DNA of 64,000 nt from Clostridium estertheticum (GTDB lineage Bacteria; Bacillota; Clostridia; Clostridiales; Clostridiaceae). Below, in pieces: positions 1 to 7,618 of the stretch (positions are counted from its first letter, which is position 1; each line of letters begins with the position of its first letter). Location: the NCBI RefSeq assembly GCF_011065935.2, contig NZ_JAAMNH020000001.1:3369001-3433000 (forward strand), read 5' to 3'. The notes beneath the pieces are model-generated. The model saw only the letters and a program-made list of their open reading frames with translations. It was not told the origin of the DNA and ran no database searches. The position numbers and the translations under genes are program-made.

Positions 1-686
1 AAAACAAACATATTATCCTTCCATTTTAGAGTGTTTAAAACATAGCCTATAGAGTCTGCATTGTATCTCCCAGCTATTTTTTGATATGCCAATAACTCAT
101 AAACTCCATTTGAATCAAAATCCACAGGATATAAGCCACTTATCGGATTTACAAATCCGGTTATCGGATTCTTTAACTTTCCGTTCTTGTCGTATATTTC
201 ATTTAAATAATCTGCTTCCTTATAAGATATATCAATAATGTATTTTTTGTTATTCTCCTTGCTGATAACGTAAACCTTATAGTTGTCTTTATAAGTAACC
301 TCGTAGTTGTATTGCTCATTATACAAATTAAAGTCAAACAGCAATTGTACTGTATTCTTAAGGAACGAATAAATATAATAGTACATTATTCCACCACTAC
401 CTCCAGTCGCAATACCTATTAAAATGTCATTCACACCATCTCCAGTAAAATCGCCTAAAAATAATGTTGGATTATATCCTGCATTTTCACTGAGTGGTAC
501 ACTAGTAAACCCACCTGTCATTCCGTCTTGTATTACAAGGGTAATATTTTGAGTAAATGGACTGTCTGGTGTCTTTCTACCTGTTAAATACACATTATCA
601 GGTATTCTATCCCCGTTTACATCTCCCCTTGCATAGGAGACAATTCCGGGATATATCATATTATCTCTAAAATAACAATTATACAT
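1..686 (-). CDS. VCBS/FG-GAP repeat protein, C-terminal part outside window
   Basis: The frame is open for 228 codons from an ATG at 686 to the window edge; the start has a good AAGGAG ribosome binding site at about 693-698. Two calcium-type acidic loops are visible, DVNGDRIPD at residues 22-30 and DFTGDGVND at 79-87, and a third degenerate one (DFDSNG) lies near residue 200. Such loops are typical of FG-GAP/VCBS beta-propeller repeats, which bind calcium and usually act at or outside the cell surface. No signal peptide is seen at the N-terminus, so secretion is not supported. The biological role is unknown. The gene stands alone; the nearest upstream sequence is a terminator of a decayed ABC gene. 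Confidence 0.7.
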   Translation of the reverse strand, partial: MYNCYFRDNMIYPGIVSYARGDVNGDRIPDNVYLTGRKTPDSPFTQNITLVIQDGMTGGFTSVPLSENAGYNPTLFLGDFTGDGVNDILIGIATGGSGGIMYYYIYSFLKNTVQLLFDFNLYNEQYNYEVTYKDNYKVYVISKENNKKYIIDISYKEADYLNEIYDKNGKLKNPITGFVNPISGLYPVDFDSNGVYELLAYQKIAGRYNADSIGYVLNTLKWKDNMFV

Positions 687-755
687 AGCAGCTCCTTTTC
701 AATATAAGCATTGTATAATAGCTTACGATGGATTCAGATAATATGTTACAGGTAT

Positions 756-784
756 AAAAAAACTTCTTATCATACGATAAGAAG
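756..784 (-). terminator. Intrinsic terminator after ABC ATPase remnant
   Basis: A perfect 9-bp stem, CTTCTTATC/GATAAGAAG (763-771 and 776-784) with loop ATAC, is followed on the minus strand by seven U. It lies directly downstream of the ABC ATPase remnant, showing that the remnant was once a transcribed gene end. Confidence 0.85.
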
Positions 785-795
785 AAAGATATCCT

Positions 796-1110
796 TTAGG
801 AGGTAATAATACCACCTTTTATTTCAATTACTCTATCTGTTTTTATTGCTATTCTTTCATCATGAGTTATTATTATAAAAGTAGTACCAAAAGTTTTATT
901 TATATCTCTAAATATATTATATATAGCTTCTGAAGCATGAGAGTCTAAATTCCAGTGCTCTATCAATTGCAACTCTTTGCTGTTCTCCTCCAGACAAATT
1001 ATAAACTTTGTTTTTATTGATCGTTTTAAGTCCCACGAGTTCAAGAAGTTCTTTGGCTTTTTCACGAGATTTTCTACCACAAAATAAGTTTCTTATAGCC
1101 CCAGGCTATT
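796..1110 (-). pseudogene. Decayed ABC transporter ATP-binding protein (LolD/MacB type)
   Basis: Two ABC ATPase blocks survive in different frames. One frame gives KAKELLELVGLKTINKNK followed by the signature LSGGEQQRVAIDRAL. After a frame change the other gives NLDSHAS, then THDERIAIKTDRVIEI, which is the D-loop and H-loop region. The Walker A end is missing, and the Walker B segment (normally hydrophobic residues plus DEPTG) has been deleted between RAL and NLDS. The protein therefore cannot hydrolyse ATP. The family exports lipoproteins or peptides with an FtsX-like permease; no permease is found next to it. This is clearly a pseudogene; the exact outer boundary (about 1110) is approximate. 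Confidence 0.8.
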
Positions 1111-1335
1111 TTTAAACTGTGAACATCTGTGAGCCTCCAATAGCACTTTATTGAAGTTTTCATAAATAATTAGTTTTAGTTTTTGCATTAAAACTATTAT
1201 ACCAACTTCTAAGGATTATCCTATCATACAATATCATATCATTTTATAAACAAACCATTAATTCACTAAATTTCGACACCTAAACCTTAAATTTGACTAA
1301 AGTCGCTAATTAAATTCTTCAGCAACATCTGCCAC

Positions 1336-1365
1336 TTGCCACGTGGGTGCCACCATGTATATAAT
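1336..1365 (+). promoter_or_regulatory. Candidate promoter of the DMT transporter
   Basis: TTGCCA at 1336-1341 and TATAAT at 1360-1365 are separated by 18 bases, about 30 bases before the TTG start. The -10 is perfect; the -35 matches four of six positions. The preceding 1111-1335 shows no gene. Confidence 0.5.
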
Positions 1366-1394
1366 GGATAAGTACCTAGAAGGAGAGGATTTAA

Positions 1395-2333
1395 TTGATT
1401 ACTGATAATGAAAAAACTTTTACTAATAAAAAAATAGTGGCGTTAATCGCAGCTCTATGTTGCTTTTTATGGGGAAGTGCATACCCTGCGGTAAAGAACG
1501 GATATCTACTGTTTCATATTGCACCAGCAGATGTTTCTTCAAAACTTGTATTTGCTGGGTATAGATTTATTCTTGCAGGCATTATTCTACTTATTGTTGC
1601 TCAAGTCTCTGGCAGAAAAATATTTGCCATTACAAAGGATAATATTTTCAAAATATTTATTTTGGGTATTACTCAAACACTGCTGCAATATATATTTTTT
1701 TATATAGGGCTCTCAAATACTACTGGGGTAAAAGGTGCAATTATGAACTCCATGGGCACGTTTTTCAGTGTTATTTTAGCTCATTACTTATATAAAAATG
1801 ATAAATTAAGCATAAAAAAAATAATGGGTTGCATTATTGGTTTCCTTGGTGTCATGGTGGCAAATTTTAGCATGGACCTATTCAGTTTTTCTTTTAATAT
1901 TATTGGTGAAGGCTTTATAATAATTGCTGCTTTTATCTTTTCAGCTTCTGCTATTTATGGGAAGCAGCTTACCCAAAATATAGATGTAATGCTAGTAACC
2001 GGATATAATCTTTTTATGGGTGGAATTATGTTAGTATTAATAGGACTAGCTTCTGGTGGTAGAGTGAGTCACTTTACGATTGGTTCATCAGTGTTACTGA
2101 TTTATATGGCAATTTTGTCGGCAACAGCCTTTTCGTTATGGTCCTTGCTTTTAAAATATAATAAGGTAGGAGTTGTATCTATTTATAACTTTTTAATTCC
2201 TATCTTTGGAGTAATGCTTTCATCTATATTTTTAGGAGAAAACATTTTGGAAGTTAAAAATATGGTTGCACTTATATTAGTATGCTCAGGAATTTGGTTG
2301 GTAAATAAATCAACTAAAACCTATAATCTCTAA
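1395..2333 (+). CDS. DMT-superfamily EamA transporter
   Basis: A 312-residue integral membrane protein with about ten hydrophobic segments, arranged as two EamA units (roughly residues 12-158 and 165-305). The opening ALCCFLWGSAYPAVK is typical of the drug/metabolite transporter superfamily, and 312 residues is a normal length. Members export amino acids, metabolites or drugs across the cytoplasmic membrane by proton or substrate exchange; the substrate here cannot be read from sequence. The start is TTG, chosen because AGGAGAGG at 1381-1388 sits at the correct distance. It is a single-gene unit with its own promoter and a strong terminator. Confidence 0.85.
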   Translation: MITDNEKTFTNKKIVALIAALCCFLWGSAYPAVKNGYLLFHIAPADVSSKLVFAGYRFILAGIILLIVAQVSGRKIFAITKDNIFKIFILGITQTLLQYIFFYIGLSNTTGVKGAIMNSMGTFFSVILAHYLYKNDKLSIKKIMGCIIGFLGVMVANFSMDLFSFSFNIIGEGFIIIAAFIFSASAIYGKQLTQNIDVMLVTGYNLFMGGIMLVLIGLASGGRVSHFTIGSSVLLIYMAILSATAFSLWSLLLKYNKVGVVSIYNFLIPIFGVMLSSIFLGENILEVKNMVALILVCSGIWLVNKSTKTYNL

Positions 2334-2370
2334 AAACCCCTATGGATCATAATTGCAAGCTGGATAAATA

Positions 2371-2413
2371 AATGACTGTTACTGAAATAATTTCAGTAAC
2401 AGTCATTTATTCT
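2371..2413. terminator. Bidirectional terminator, 17-bp perfect stem
   Basis: AATGACTGTTACTGAAA (2371-2387) pairs perfectly with 2391-2407 around a 3-base loop, followed by a U-rich run on the plus strand. It separates the convergent DMT transporter and bcp genes. Confidence 0.85.
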
Positions 2414-2426
2414 TGGTCGTACTTTT

Positions 2427-2888
2427 TCATTCATTTTTTAATACTTTTAGCACCTCTTCACCATGATCATCTGGCTTAACTTTCTGATAGACCTTAATTA
2501 TAGTTCCATTTTCATCAATAATAAATGTAGAACGTGCAATACCCATATATGTTTTACCAAACATCTTTTTCTCTTGCCATGCTCCATAAGATTCTATAAC
2601 ACTATGGTCAGCATCCGTTAACAAGTAAAAAGGTAATGTATGTTTATTCTTGAATTTCTGATGCGAACTAGAATTATCTGCACTAATCCCAATGACAACA
2701 GCTCCAACATCTAGTATGTCATCATATACATCTCTAAAACTACAGGCTTCCTTAGTACAACCCGGAGTATCATCCTTTGGATAAAAATAAATAACCACCT
2801 TTTTACCTTTAAAATCACTTAGCCTTATATCTTGATTTTCCTCATTGTTTAATGTAAAACCAGGTGCTTTATCTCCCTCTTTTAACAT
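2427..2888 (-). CDS. bcp: Thioredoxin-dependent peroxiredoxin, Bcp type
   Basis: A 153-residue cytoplasmic thiol peroxidase of the Bcp/PrxQ family, which reduces hydrogen peroxide and organic hydroperoxides with electrons from thioredoxin. The motif DDTPGCTKEAC carries the peroxidatic Cys44 and the resolving Cys49, the atypical two-cysteine arrangement. P42 and T41 form the usual PxxxT/C-type active-site loop. Length matches the family. Start ATG follows GGAG at a normal distance. It is monocistronic and is divergent from ric, another stress gene; the 320-bp space between them holds both promoters. Confidence 0.95.
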   Translation of the reverse strand: MLKEGDKAPGFTLNNEENQDIRLSDFKGKKVVIYFYPKDDTPGCTKEACSFRDVYDDILDVGAVVIGISADNSSSHQKFKNKHTLPFYLLTDADHSVIESYGAWQEKKMFGKTYMGIARSTFIIDENGTIIKVYQKVKPDDHGEEVLKVLKNE

Positions 2889-3077
2889 AGTTATTACTCC
2901 TTTCGTGAATTCAATTTTTCTATTGCGAAATTTACTAAGTAAATTAGTTTTATACCATTAAATATTATCATCATATAACATTATTGTTTTATTTTACAAC
3001 GGAATACTCTTAAATGCAATAATAACTTTTAGTATCTAATAATGATTTTTAGTATTTAATAATAAAGTATTTAAATA

Positions 3078-3119
3078 TTGATTTAAATCACATGTTTATA
3101 AAAATATAAAAGATATAAT
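3078..3119 (+). promoter_or_regulatory. Crp/Fnr-type box at -41.5 and promoter of ric
   Basis: TTGATTTAAATCAC at 3078-3091 matches the Fnr half-site pattern TTGAT-N4-ATCAA at nine of ten positions. A perfect -10 TATAAT lies at 3114-3119 with no good -35, as expected of an activated promoter. If transcription starts seven bases after the -10 (about 3126), the box is centred at -41.5, the class II activator position. Clostridial Crp/Fnr-family regulators such as HcpR control NO-stress genes; which one acts here is inference. The rest of 2889-3210 shows no gene. Confidence 0.55.
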
Positions 3120-3210
3120 AACCCTATAGTAAAGAAACTTGTGTAAGCTAACAATGATTAATTGATATATAACTAGACAAATTCCCCAGAGGAAAATAAG
3201 GAGGACATTT

Positions 3211-3906
3211 ATGAATAATAAATTTAAAACAGAAGATGCCATAGGACAAATTGTTGCAGCATTTCCAGGTGCAAGTGAGATATTTTATAAATACAATATA
3301 GACTTTTGTTGTGGAGGAGATAGGCCATTAAGCCTAGCAATAAGCACACAATGTCTTGATGGAAAAATGATAATAGAGGAGCTAAATACTAAATACCAAG
3401 GTTTTGAAGAAAACAATGAAAAATTTACGGATTGGGCAAAGGAAAGTCCCAGTAAATTAATAGAATACGTGGTAAATAATCACCATGCTTATTTAAATGT
3501 AGAGATGCCGAAAATATCAAAGTTACTTTTGAAAATATTAGGTGTACATGGTAAAAACCATGAAGAATTATTTGTGGTACACAGACTATTTAATAATTTG
3601 AGAACAGAATTAGAGGAACATCTAGTGAAAGAGGAAGAATTTTTATTTCCACTTATAGTGCAGTATGAAAATGGGAAAGATGAAAATGTCAGAAGTGCTG
3701 CATTAAAACTTATAGATGAATTAGAACAAGAGCATACAGGAGCAGGCGATATTATAAAAGAGCTGAGAGAAATTACTGATCATTATAATACACCTAAAGA
3801 TGGATGTGGAACCTTTGTACTAACCTATAAGAAATTGCTAGAACTTGAGGTAGATCTATTCCAGCATATACACTTGGAAAACAATATACTATTTAATAAT
3901 TTTTAA
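3211..3906 (+). CDS. ric: Iron-sulfur cluster repair di-iron protein Ric (ScdA/YtfE)
   Basis: A 231-residue di-iron protein that restores iron-sulfur clusters damaged by nitric oxide or oxidants. The N-terminal ScdA domain carries the adjacent Cys33-Cys34 in DFCCGGDRPL. The C-terminal hemerythrin-like part supplies iron ligands: His in NNHHAYLN, HGKNHEE, EEHLVKEEEFLFP, LEQEHTG and FQHIHLENN. Both domains and the length are normal for the family. Start ATG follows AAGGAGGA. It is a single-gene unit between a Crp/Fnr-type promoter and a hairpin terminator, so expression is probably induced under NO or redox stress. Confidence 0.95.
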   Translation: MNNKFKTEDAIGQIVAAFPGASEIFYKYNIDFCCGGDRPLSLAISTQCLDGKMIIEELNTKYQGFEENNEKFTDWAKESPSKLIEYVVNNHHAYLNVEMPKISKLLLKILGVHGKNHEELFVVHRLFNNLRTELEEHLVKEEEFLFPLIVQYENGKDENVRSAALKLIDELEQEHTGAGDIIKELREITDHYNTPKDGCGTFVLTYKKLLELEVDLFQHIHLENNILFNNF

Positions 3907-3918
3907 ATAGGTTGAATA

Positions 3919-3966
3919 AAATAAATCAGTATAAAGACACTTGTCTTCATGCTGATTTATTTTTTA
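3919..3966 (+). terminator. Terminator of ric
   Basis: An imperfect hairpin with outer arms AATAAATCAG and CTGATTTATT and inner arms AAGACA and TGTCTT around loop CT, followed by a U run at 3959-3965. Confidence 0.75.
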
Positions 3967-4037
3967 ATAGCTTGTGGTGCACAGACTTAAAGGCCAACGT
4001 CAATGCCAATATTGTTAATGATTTATATATTTTATTG

Positions 4038-4066
4038 ACCTAAATAGCATGTTGTTACATATAATA
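4038..4066 (+). promoter_or_regulatory. Sigma-K-like promoter of SOD-family gene
   Basis: CATATAATA at 4058-4066 matches the mother-cell sigma-K -10 consensus CATAnnnTA exactly, and AC at 4038-4039 (within TTGACC) lies at the sigma-K -35 distance. A vegetative reading (TTGACC, TATAAT at 4060-4065) needs a 19-base spacer, which is less good. The sporulation reading is inference from pattern. Confidence 0.45.
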
Positions 4067-4094
4067 TAATATAATATTTTTTAGAGGGGATTTA

Positions 4095-4739
4095 ATGTAC
4101 AATTTAAAGCCGGAAATTTTTGATTTTAAATCAGTTAAAGGCATCTCTATGAAACAGCTGGATGAACATTACAAATTGTATTCAGGGTACGTAAACAAAT
4201 TAAATGAAATTTGGAACACTCCTTATGTACCTGATAATTATACTGATAGCAATGCCACTTATTCCAAAATGCGCAGTTTAAAACTAGGCGAAACATATTC
4301 ATTAAACGGTGTAAAACTTCACAATCTTTATTTCGAAAATATAGTCGGAGGCAATAACGTTCCTTATGGCCCCCTATTTAATGCTATAACAAATCAATTT
4401 TCTTCATATGATGCTTTTATCTCTTACCTTACAAATGTAGGTTTATCCATGAGGGGTTGGGTAATTCTTTCCTTTGATCTGCTTGATAAAAGACTACACA
4501 TAATAGGAAGCGATTCACACGATACTGGAGCCGTATGGCTTTCTTATCCAATACTAATCATGGACGTTTATGAGCATGCATATTTCATGGACTTTGGAAC
4601 AGATAAAAGAAAATATATTTCTACTTTTATTGAAAATATAAATTGGAAGGTTTTAAATACTAGATTAGAAAATTACGTTTCAACCACACAGTTTATGGAA
4701 ATGAACCAACATAGGTATTATCCATATAGATATTTTTAA
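4095..4739 (+). CDS. Non-canonical Fe/Mn superoxide dismutase family protein
   Basis: A 214-residue protein of the iron/manganese superoxide dismutase fold. All four metal ligands are present: His25, His76, Asp157 and His161 (in DVYEHAYFMDFG). The helix that normally reads HYGKHHQTYV is altered to HYKLYSGYV: it is one residue shorter and the His-His gateway pair is replaced, although the Tyr is kept. Activity may therefore differ from a vegetative SOD. Clostridioides difficile SodA is a known spore-coat SOD, and the sigma-K-like promoter here suggests a similar coat role; that is inference. The start ATG follows GAGGGGA. It is monocistronic. Confidence 0.8.
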   Translation: MYNLKPEIFDFKSVKGISMKQLDEHYKLYSGYVNKLNEIWNTPYVPDNYTDSNATYSKMRSLKLGETYSLNGVKLHNLYFENIVGGNNVPYGPLFNAITNQFSSYDAFISYLTNVGLSMRGWVILSFDLLDKRLHIIGSDSHDTGAVWLSYPILIMDVYEHAYFMDFGTDKRKYISTFIENINWKVLNTRLENYVSTTQFMEMNQHRYYPYRYF

Positions 4740-4791
4740 TGGGTTATTTTCTAATTCTAAGTTGAAATTAACTGAAGTCATCTTCTATAAG

Positions 4792-4833
4792 CAAATTAAA
4801 AGGAGAATCATTACAGATTCTCCTTTTAATTTG
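4792..4833. terminator. Bidirectional terminator, 18-bp perfect stem
   Basis: The arm 4792-4809 (CAAATTAAAAGGAGAATC) pairs perfectly with 4816-4833 around ATTACA. It ends the SOD-family transcript. Confidence 0.85.
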
Positions 4834-4969
4834 TAAATTTCAATCCACTTGCACCTCTATTCAATGAGCGAGAGGATCATTTCGATTGAACTCTTAAACA
4901 GCTCTACTCAATTTACATCAACACAGTAACATTTTTAGTCAAATTTCAACTAATAATTATTCTTAACTG

Positions 4970-5006
4970 AAACTCCCACACTTAAAGGAATGGGGTTCTT
5001 GCGTAC
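4970..5006 (+). mobile_element. IS200/IS605-like end hairpin, copy 1
   Basis: CTCCCACACTTAAAGGAATG followed by GGGTTCTTGCG is an imperfect CCCAC/TGGGG hairpin of the form found at the 3' ends of TnpB-bearing IS200/IS605 elements. No TnpA or TnpB frame remains nearby. Assignment is by pattern memory only. Confidence 0.4.
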
Positions 5007-5183
5007 TAAATAACTTCTATATTAACTCGAAAGTTAATATCACTGATTATTTTCCCCAAGGATTTCACTATCAAGCATCACAATTGACACATTAACGATA
5101 GTATATGGCTCATTTCAAAACCTAAGTATATTATATCGTACTAAAATAACCATGTCTAATGGTATATTTTAGTAGTGCTATCC

Positions 5184-5226
5184 ATCCCACACCTAAAGAG
5201 AGTGGGCTTTCCGCACAAATTCTGTA
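5184..5226 (+). mobile_element. IS200/IS605-like end hairpin, copy 2
   Basis: TCCCACACCTAAAGAGAGTG then GGCTTTCCGC and TTCTGTAAAA repeat the layout of copy 1 (CCCACAC, TTAAAG or CTAAAG, TGGG, then a Y-rich run and CGC). The TTCTGTAA tail is common at right ends of clostridial IS605-group elements. No transposase is present between or beside the copies. Confidence 0.45.
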
Positions 5227-5504
5227 AAAAAAAAGAAGTAATTAAGTTTTTACATTACCTTAAAATAATAGCACTGTTAAATATATGTTAGATAAACTTA
5301 TGGTTAGGACGTATCATAAAAATTGAATAGACAATATACGTTTATTAATGACCACTGCTACAAAGTAGGCAGTTTATGATATAATGCATTTAATGACACC
5401 CAATAAGGTTACTCCATTAATGGTGGCTATTATAAAACCTATTAGTATTAGTTTTTTTAACAAATACTTTTATTGCAAATAATAAAATATTAGGAGATGC
5501 TAAA

Positions 5505-5996
5505 ATGTCAGATAACGAAAATAAGGTATATGAAGTTCTTAAAGAATTAAATATTGATTTTGAAAAAAGAGAACATCCAGCTGTATTCACATGTGAAGAG
5601 GCAGAAGAGTTTACTGGAGATATGAGAGGAGTACATACTAAGAATTTATTTCTTAGAAATTCCAAAGGAAGCAATCATTATCTTGTTGTGACAAAGGATA
5701 GCAAAACCTTGAATATCAAAGAATTCGAAAAAAGAATAGGCGAAAAAAATATGAGTTTTGCTTCTAAGGAACGCTTAATGAAATATCTGGGATTAACACC
5801 AGGAGGAGTTAGTATATTTGGTCTAATTAATGATGAAACAAATTGTGTGAAATTAATTGTTGATCGAAGTATTTTGGAAGATGAATATATTAATTCACAT
5901 CCAAATGTTAATACTGCTACAGTAAACTTATCAATTAATGATTTAATGAAATTTATAAAATGGAGTGGAAATGAAGTTGAATATCTAGATATCTAA
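5505..5996 (+). CDS. YbaK/ProX-type aminoacyl-tRNA deacylase
   Basis: A 163-residue, single-domain YbaK/EbsC-fold protein that hydrolyses mischarged tRNA in trans, most likely Ala-tRNA(Pro) or Cys-tRNA(Pro). The sequence covers the whole domain: HPAVFTCEEAEEF near the N-terminus, the conserved lysine Lys46 in HTKNLFLRN, and the GGVSIFGLIND block near residues 97-107 that lines the active site. The freestanding form resembles the prolyl-tRNA-synthetase-associated editing domain (ProXp-ala); specificity cannot be settled from sequence. ATG start follows TTAGGAGA. It is monocistronic and ends at a strong terminator. Confidence 0.85.
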   Translation: MSDNENKVYEVLKELNIDFEKREHPAVFTCEEAEEFTGDMRGVHTKNLFLRNSKGSNHYLVVTKDSKTLNIKEFEKRIGEKNMSFASKERLMKYLGLTPGGVSIFGLINDETNCVKLIVDRSILEDEYINSHPNVNTATVNLSINDLMKFIKWSGNEVEYLDI

Positions 5997-6083
5997 TAAA
6001 ATGTTCAAGTGCACGTACCGTACACAATAATGTTATTTCATAGGCAAAGAATAATATTGCCGCTAATTGCTTATTCAAACAAG

Positions 6084-6125
6084 TAAGCCCCCTATCGCAG
6101 ATACTATACCGCGATAGGGGGCTTA
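6084..6125. terminator. Bidirectional terminator, 15-bp G+C-rich stem
   Basis: TAAGCCCCCTATCGC (6084-6098) pairs perfectly with 6111-6125. It lies between the convergent YbaK and sstT genes. U runs are weak on both sides, but stem strength is high. Confidence 0.75.
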
Positions 6126-6158
6126 ATAGGTGTAAAAAACACTGTGATTTAGTTTCTA

Positions 6159-6236
6159 TTTATTGATAACTATTTCTTTTTTTCTTTACGCCACTTTTTT
6201 ATTGATAATAATTTCTTTTCCCTCTTTACGCCACTT
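6159..6236 (-). repeat. Imperfect tandem duplication at the 3' end of sstT
   Basis: Units 6159-6196 and 6198-6236 are near-identical: each reads, on the minus strand, AAGTGGCGTAAAGA, a purine run, then ATCAATAAA. The upstream unit encodes the last residues of SstT; one extra A between units shifts frame and produces the stop, so the second unit is untranslated. Confidence 0.8.
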
Positions 6237-7427
6237 AGCAAATTCTGCTGCTGCAGTGAAAAGTGCATCTGTAGATGAGTTAACTGCAGTTTCACAAGAA
6301 TCTTGAACAACTGCTACTATAAAGCCTACACCTACTACCTGCATAGCAATGTCATTTGGAATTCCGAATAAGCTACATGCTAGAGGAATAAGTAATAATG
6401 AACCACCAGAAACTCCTGAAGCACCAGCAGCACATACTGCAGATAGTACACTAAGAATTAATGCTGTAGGAAAATCTACATTAATACCAAGTGTGTGAAC
6501 TGCTGCAAGTGTTAAAACAGAAATTGTAACAGCTGCACCAGCCATGTTAACAGTAGAACCTAATGGAATAGATACAGAATAAGTATCTTTGTCTAACCCA
6601 AGACTTTCACACAATTTCATGTTTACAGGAATGTTTGCAGCTGAGCTACGTGTAAAGAATGCTGTAATACCACTATCCTTTAAGCATCTAAACACAAGTG
6701 GATATGGGTTTTGACGAATACAAATGTATACGATAATTGGGTTCATAATAAGAACTACAAACACCATACAACTTACAAGAAGTATAAGTAATTTTCCATA
6801 ACTCGCTAATGCTCCGAGACCATTTGTAGCGATAGCATCAAATACTAGTCCCATGATTCCGAGTGGTGCAAAGCCTATAACCCATACAACCACTTGAGAT
6901 AATGCATCTGAAAAATTAAGAATCATTGATTTTGTTGAAGTTGCTGCATTTTTCAATGCAAATCCAAGAACACATGCCCATGATAATATACCAATATAAT
7001 TAGCATTGAACAGTGCTTTTACTGGATTATCTACAAGGTTTAATAATAATGATCTAAGAACCTCTACTACACCACTAGGCGGTGTAACATTTTGAGCGCC
7101 TGAAACAAGCGTTAAGGTTAATGGGAACGCAAAGCTGGCAATTACTCCAACAAAGCCAGAGAAAAGTGTTCCTAAAGCATAAAGAGCTACAATATTTTTC
7201 ATATTAGTCTTATGACCAGCCTTATGTTGAGAAATAGCTCCCATTACCAAAAACAATACCAATATAGGTGCAATCGCTTTCAGAGCACCTACAAATAAAG
7301 AACCAAAAATAACTATAAATTTTGCTTGTTCTGGAATCGTTAAAGCCAAAGTAATACCAATAAGTAACCCTATAATTATTCGTACTACTAAGCTCATTTG
7401 ATTCCACATATTCATTAGTTTTTTCAT
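6186..7427 (-). CDS. sstT: Serine/threonine:sodium symporter SstT
   Basis: A 413-residue multi-spanning membrane protein of the dicarboxylate/amino acid:cation symporter family, whose SstT branch takes up serine and threonine with sodium. Diagnostic blocks are FFTRSSAANIPVNMKLCESLGL, with its serine-rich re-entrant loop, SIPLGSTVNMAGAAVTI, and GASGVSGGSLLLIPLACSLFGI. Length matches SstT. The C-terminal tail EGKEIIINKKVA ends inside a tandem duplication that seems to have shifted its stop. The ATG follows GGGGGAAC. It is monocistronic; a CGACA/TGTCG palindrome lies near the likely promoter. Confidence 0.93.
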   Translation of the reverse strand: MKKLMNMWNQMSLVVRIIIGLLIGITLALTIPEQAKFIVIFGSLFVGALKAIAPILVLFLVMGAISQHKAGHKTNMKNIVALYALGTLFSGFVGVIASFAFPLTLTLVSGAQNVTPPSGVVEVLRSLLLNLVDNPVKALFNANYIGILSWACVLGFALKNAATSTKSMILNFSDALSQVVVWVIGFAPLGIMGLVFDAIATNGLGALASYGKLLILLVSCMVFVVLIMNPIIVYICIRQNPYPLVFRCLKDSGITAFFTRSSAANIPVNMKLCESLGLDKDTYSVSIPLGSTVNMAGAAVTISVLTLAAVHTLGINVDFPTALILSVLSAVCAAGASGVSGGSLLLIPLACSLFGIPNDIAMQVVGVGFIVAVVQDSCETAVNSSTDALFTAAAEFAKWRKEGKEIIINKKVA

Positions 7428-7492
7428 ATTTTGTTCCCCCTTAGTTTTTATAGAAACGACTCAGCACAAATCACTTCAGATAAACTATAATT

Positions 7493-7505
7493 CGACATAT
7501 TGTCG
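7493..7505 (-). promoter_or_regulatory. Palindrome in the sstT upstream region
   Basis: CGACATATTGTCG is a perfect inverted repeat (arms CGACA/TGTCG). It lies a few bases upstream of a possible -10 TATAGT (minus strand, 7484-7489). An operator is possible, but no matching regulator is recognised. Confidence 0.35.
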
Positions 7506-7618
7506 TCGATAACTCCTTGATAAAACTAAGTTTACCACACATTTTGGCTAATTGGAAGTAATTTTTTTACACCTTTTTTTTCCTTAATAGCCATATTAAA
7601 AATAGAATTCACTAATTT

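Larger units (their letters stand above)
4834..5504. other. Gene-free 670-bp stretch with hairpins
   Basis: No open frame with a ribosome binding site is seen here until the YbaK gene. The stretch holds two IS200/IS605-like end hairpins (annotated separately), an inverted repeat ATTAACT/AGTTAAT at about 5021-5040, a long hairpin at 5139-5174 (TACTAAAATAACCAT against ATGGTATATTTTAGTA with one bulge), and a small hairpin ACTGCTAC/GTAGGCAGT at about 5353-5373. It reads as the worn remains of small transposable elements rather than a decayed gene. Confidence 0.5.

Noticed and set aside
4837..4852. ATTTCAATCCACTTGC resembles the end of a CRISPR direct repeat.
   Set aside because: It occurs once only, with no evenly spaced copies and no cas gene in the window.
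5417..5674. An 85-codon minus-strand frame across the YbaK start.
   Set aside because: It overlaps the promoter and first third of a clear gene and has no ribosome binding site or family signature.
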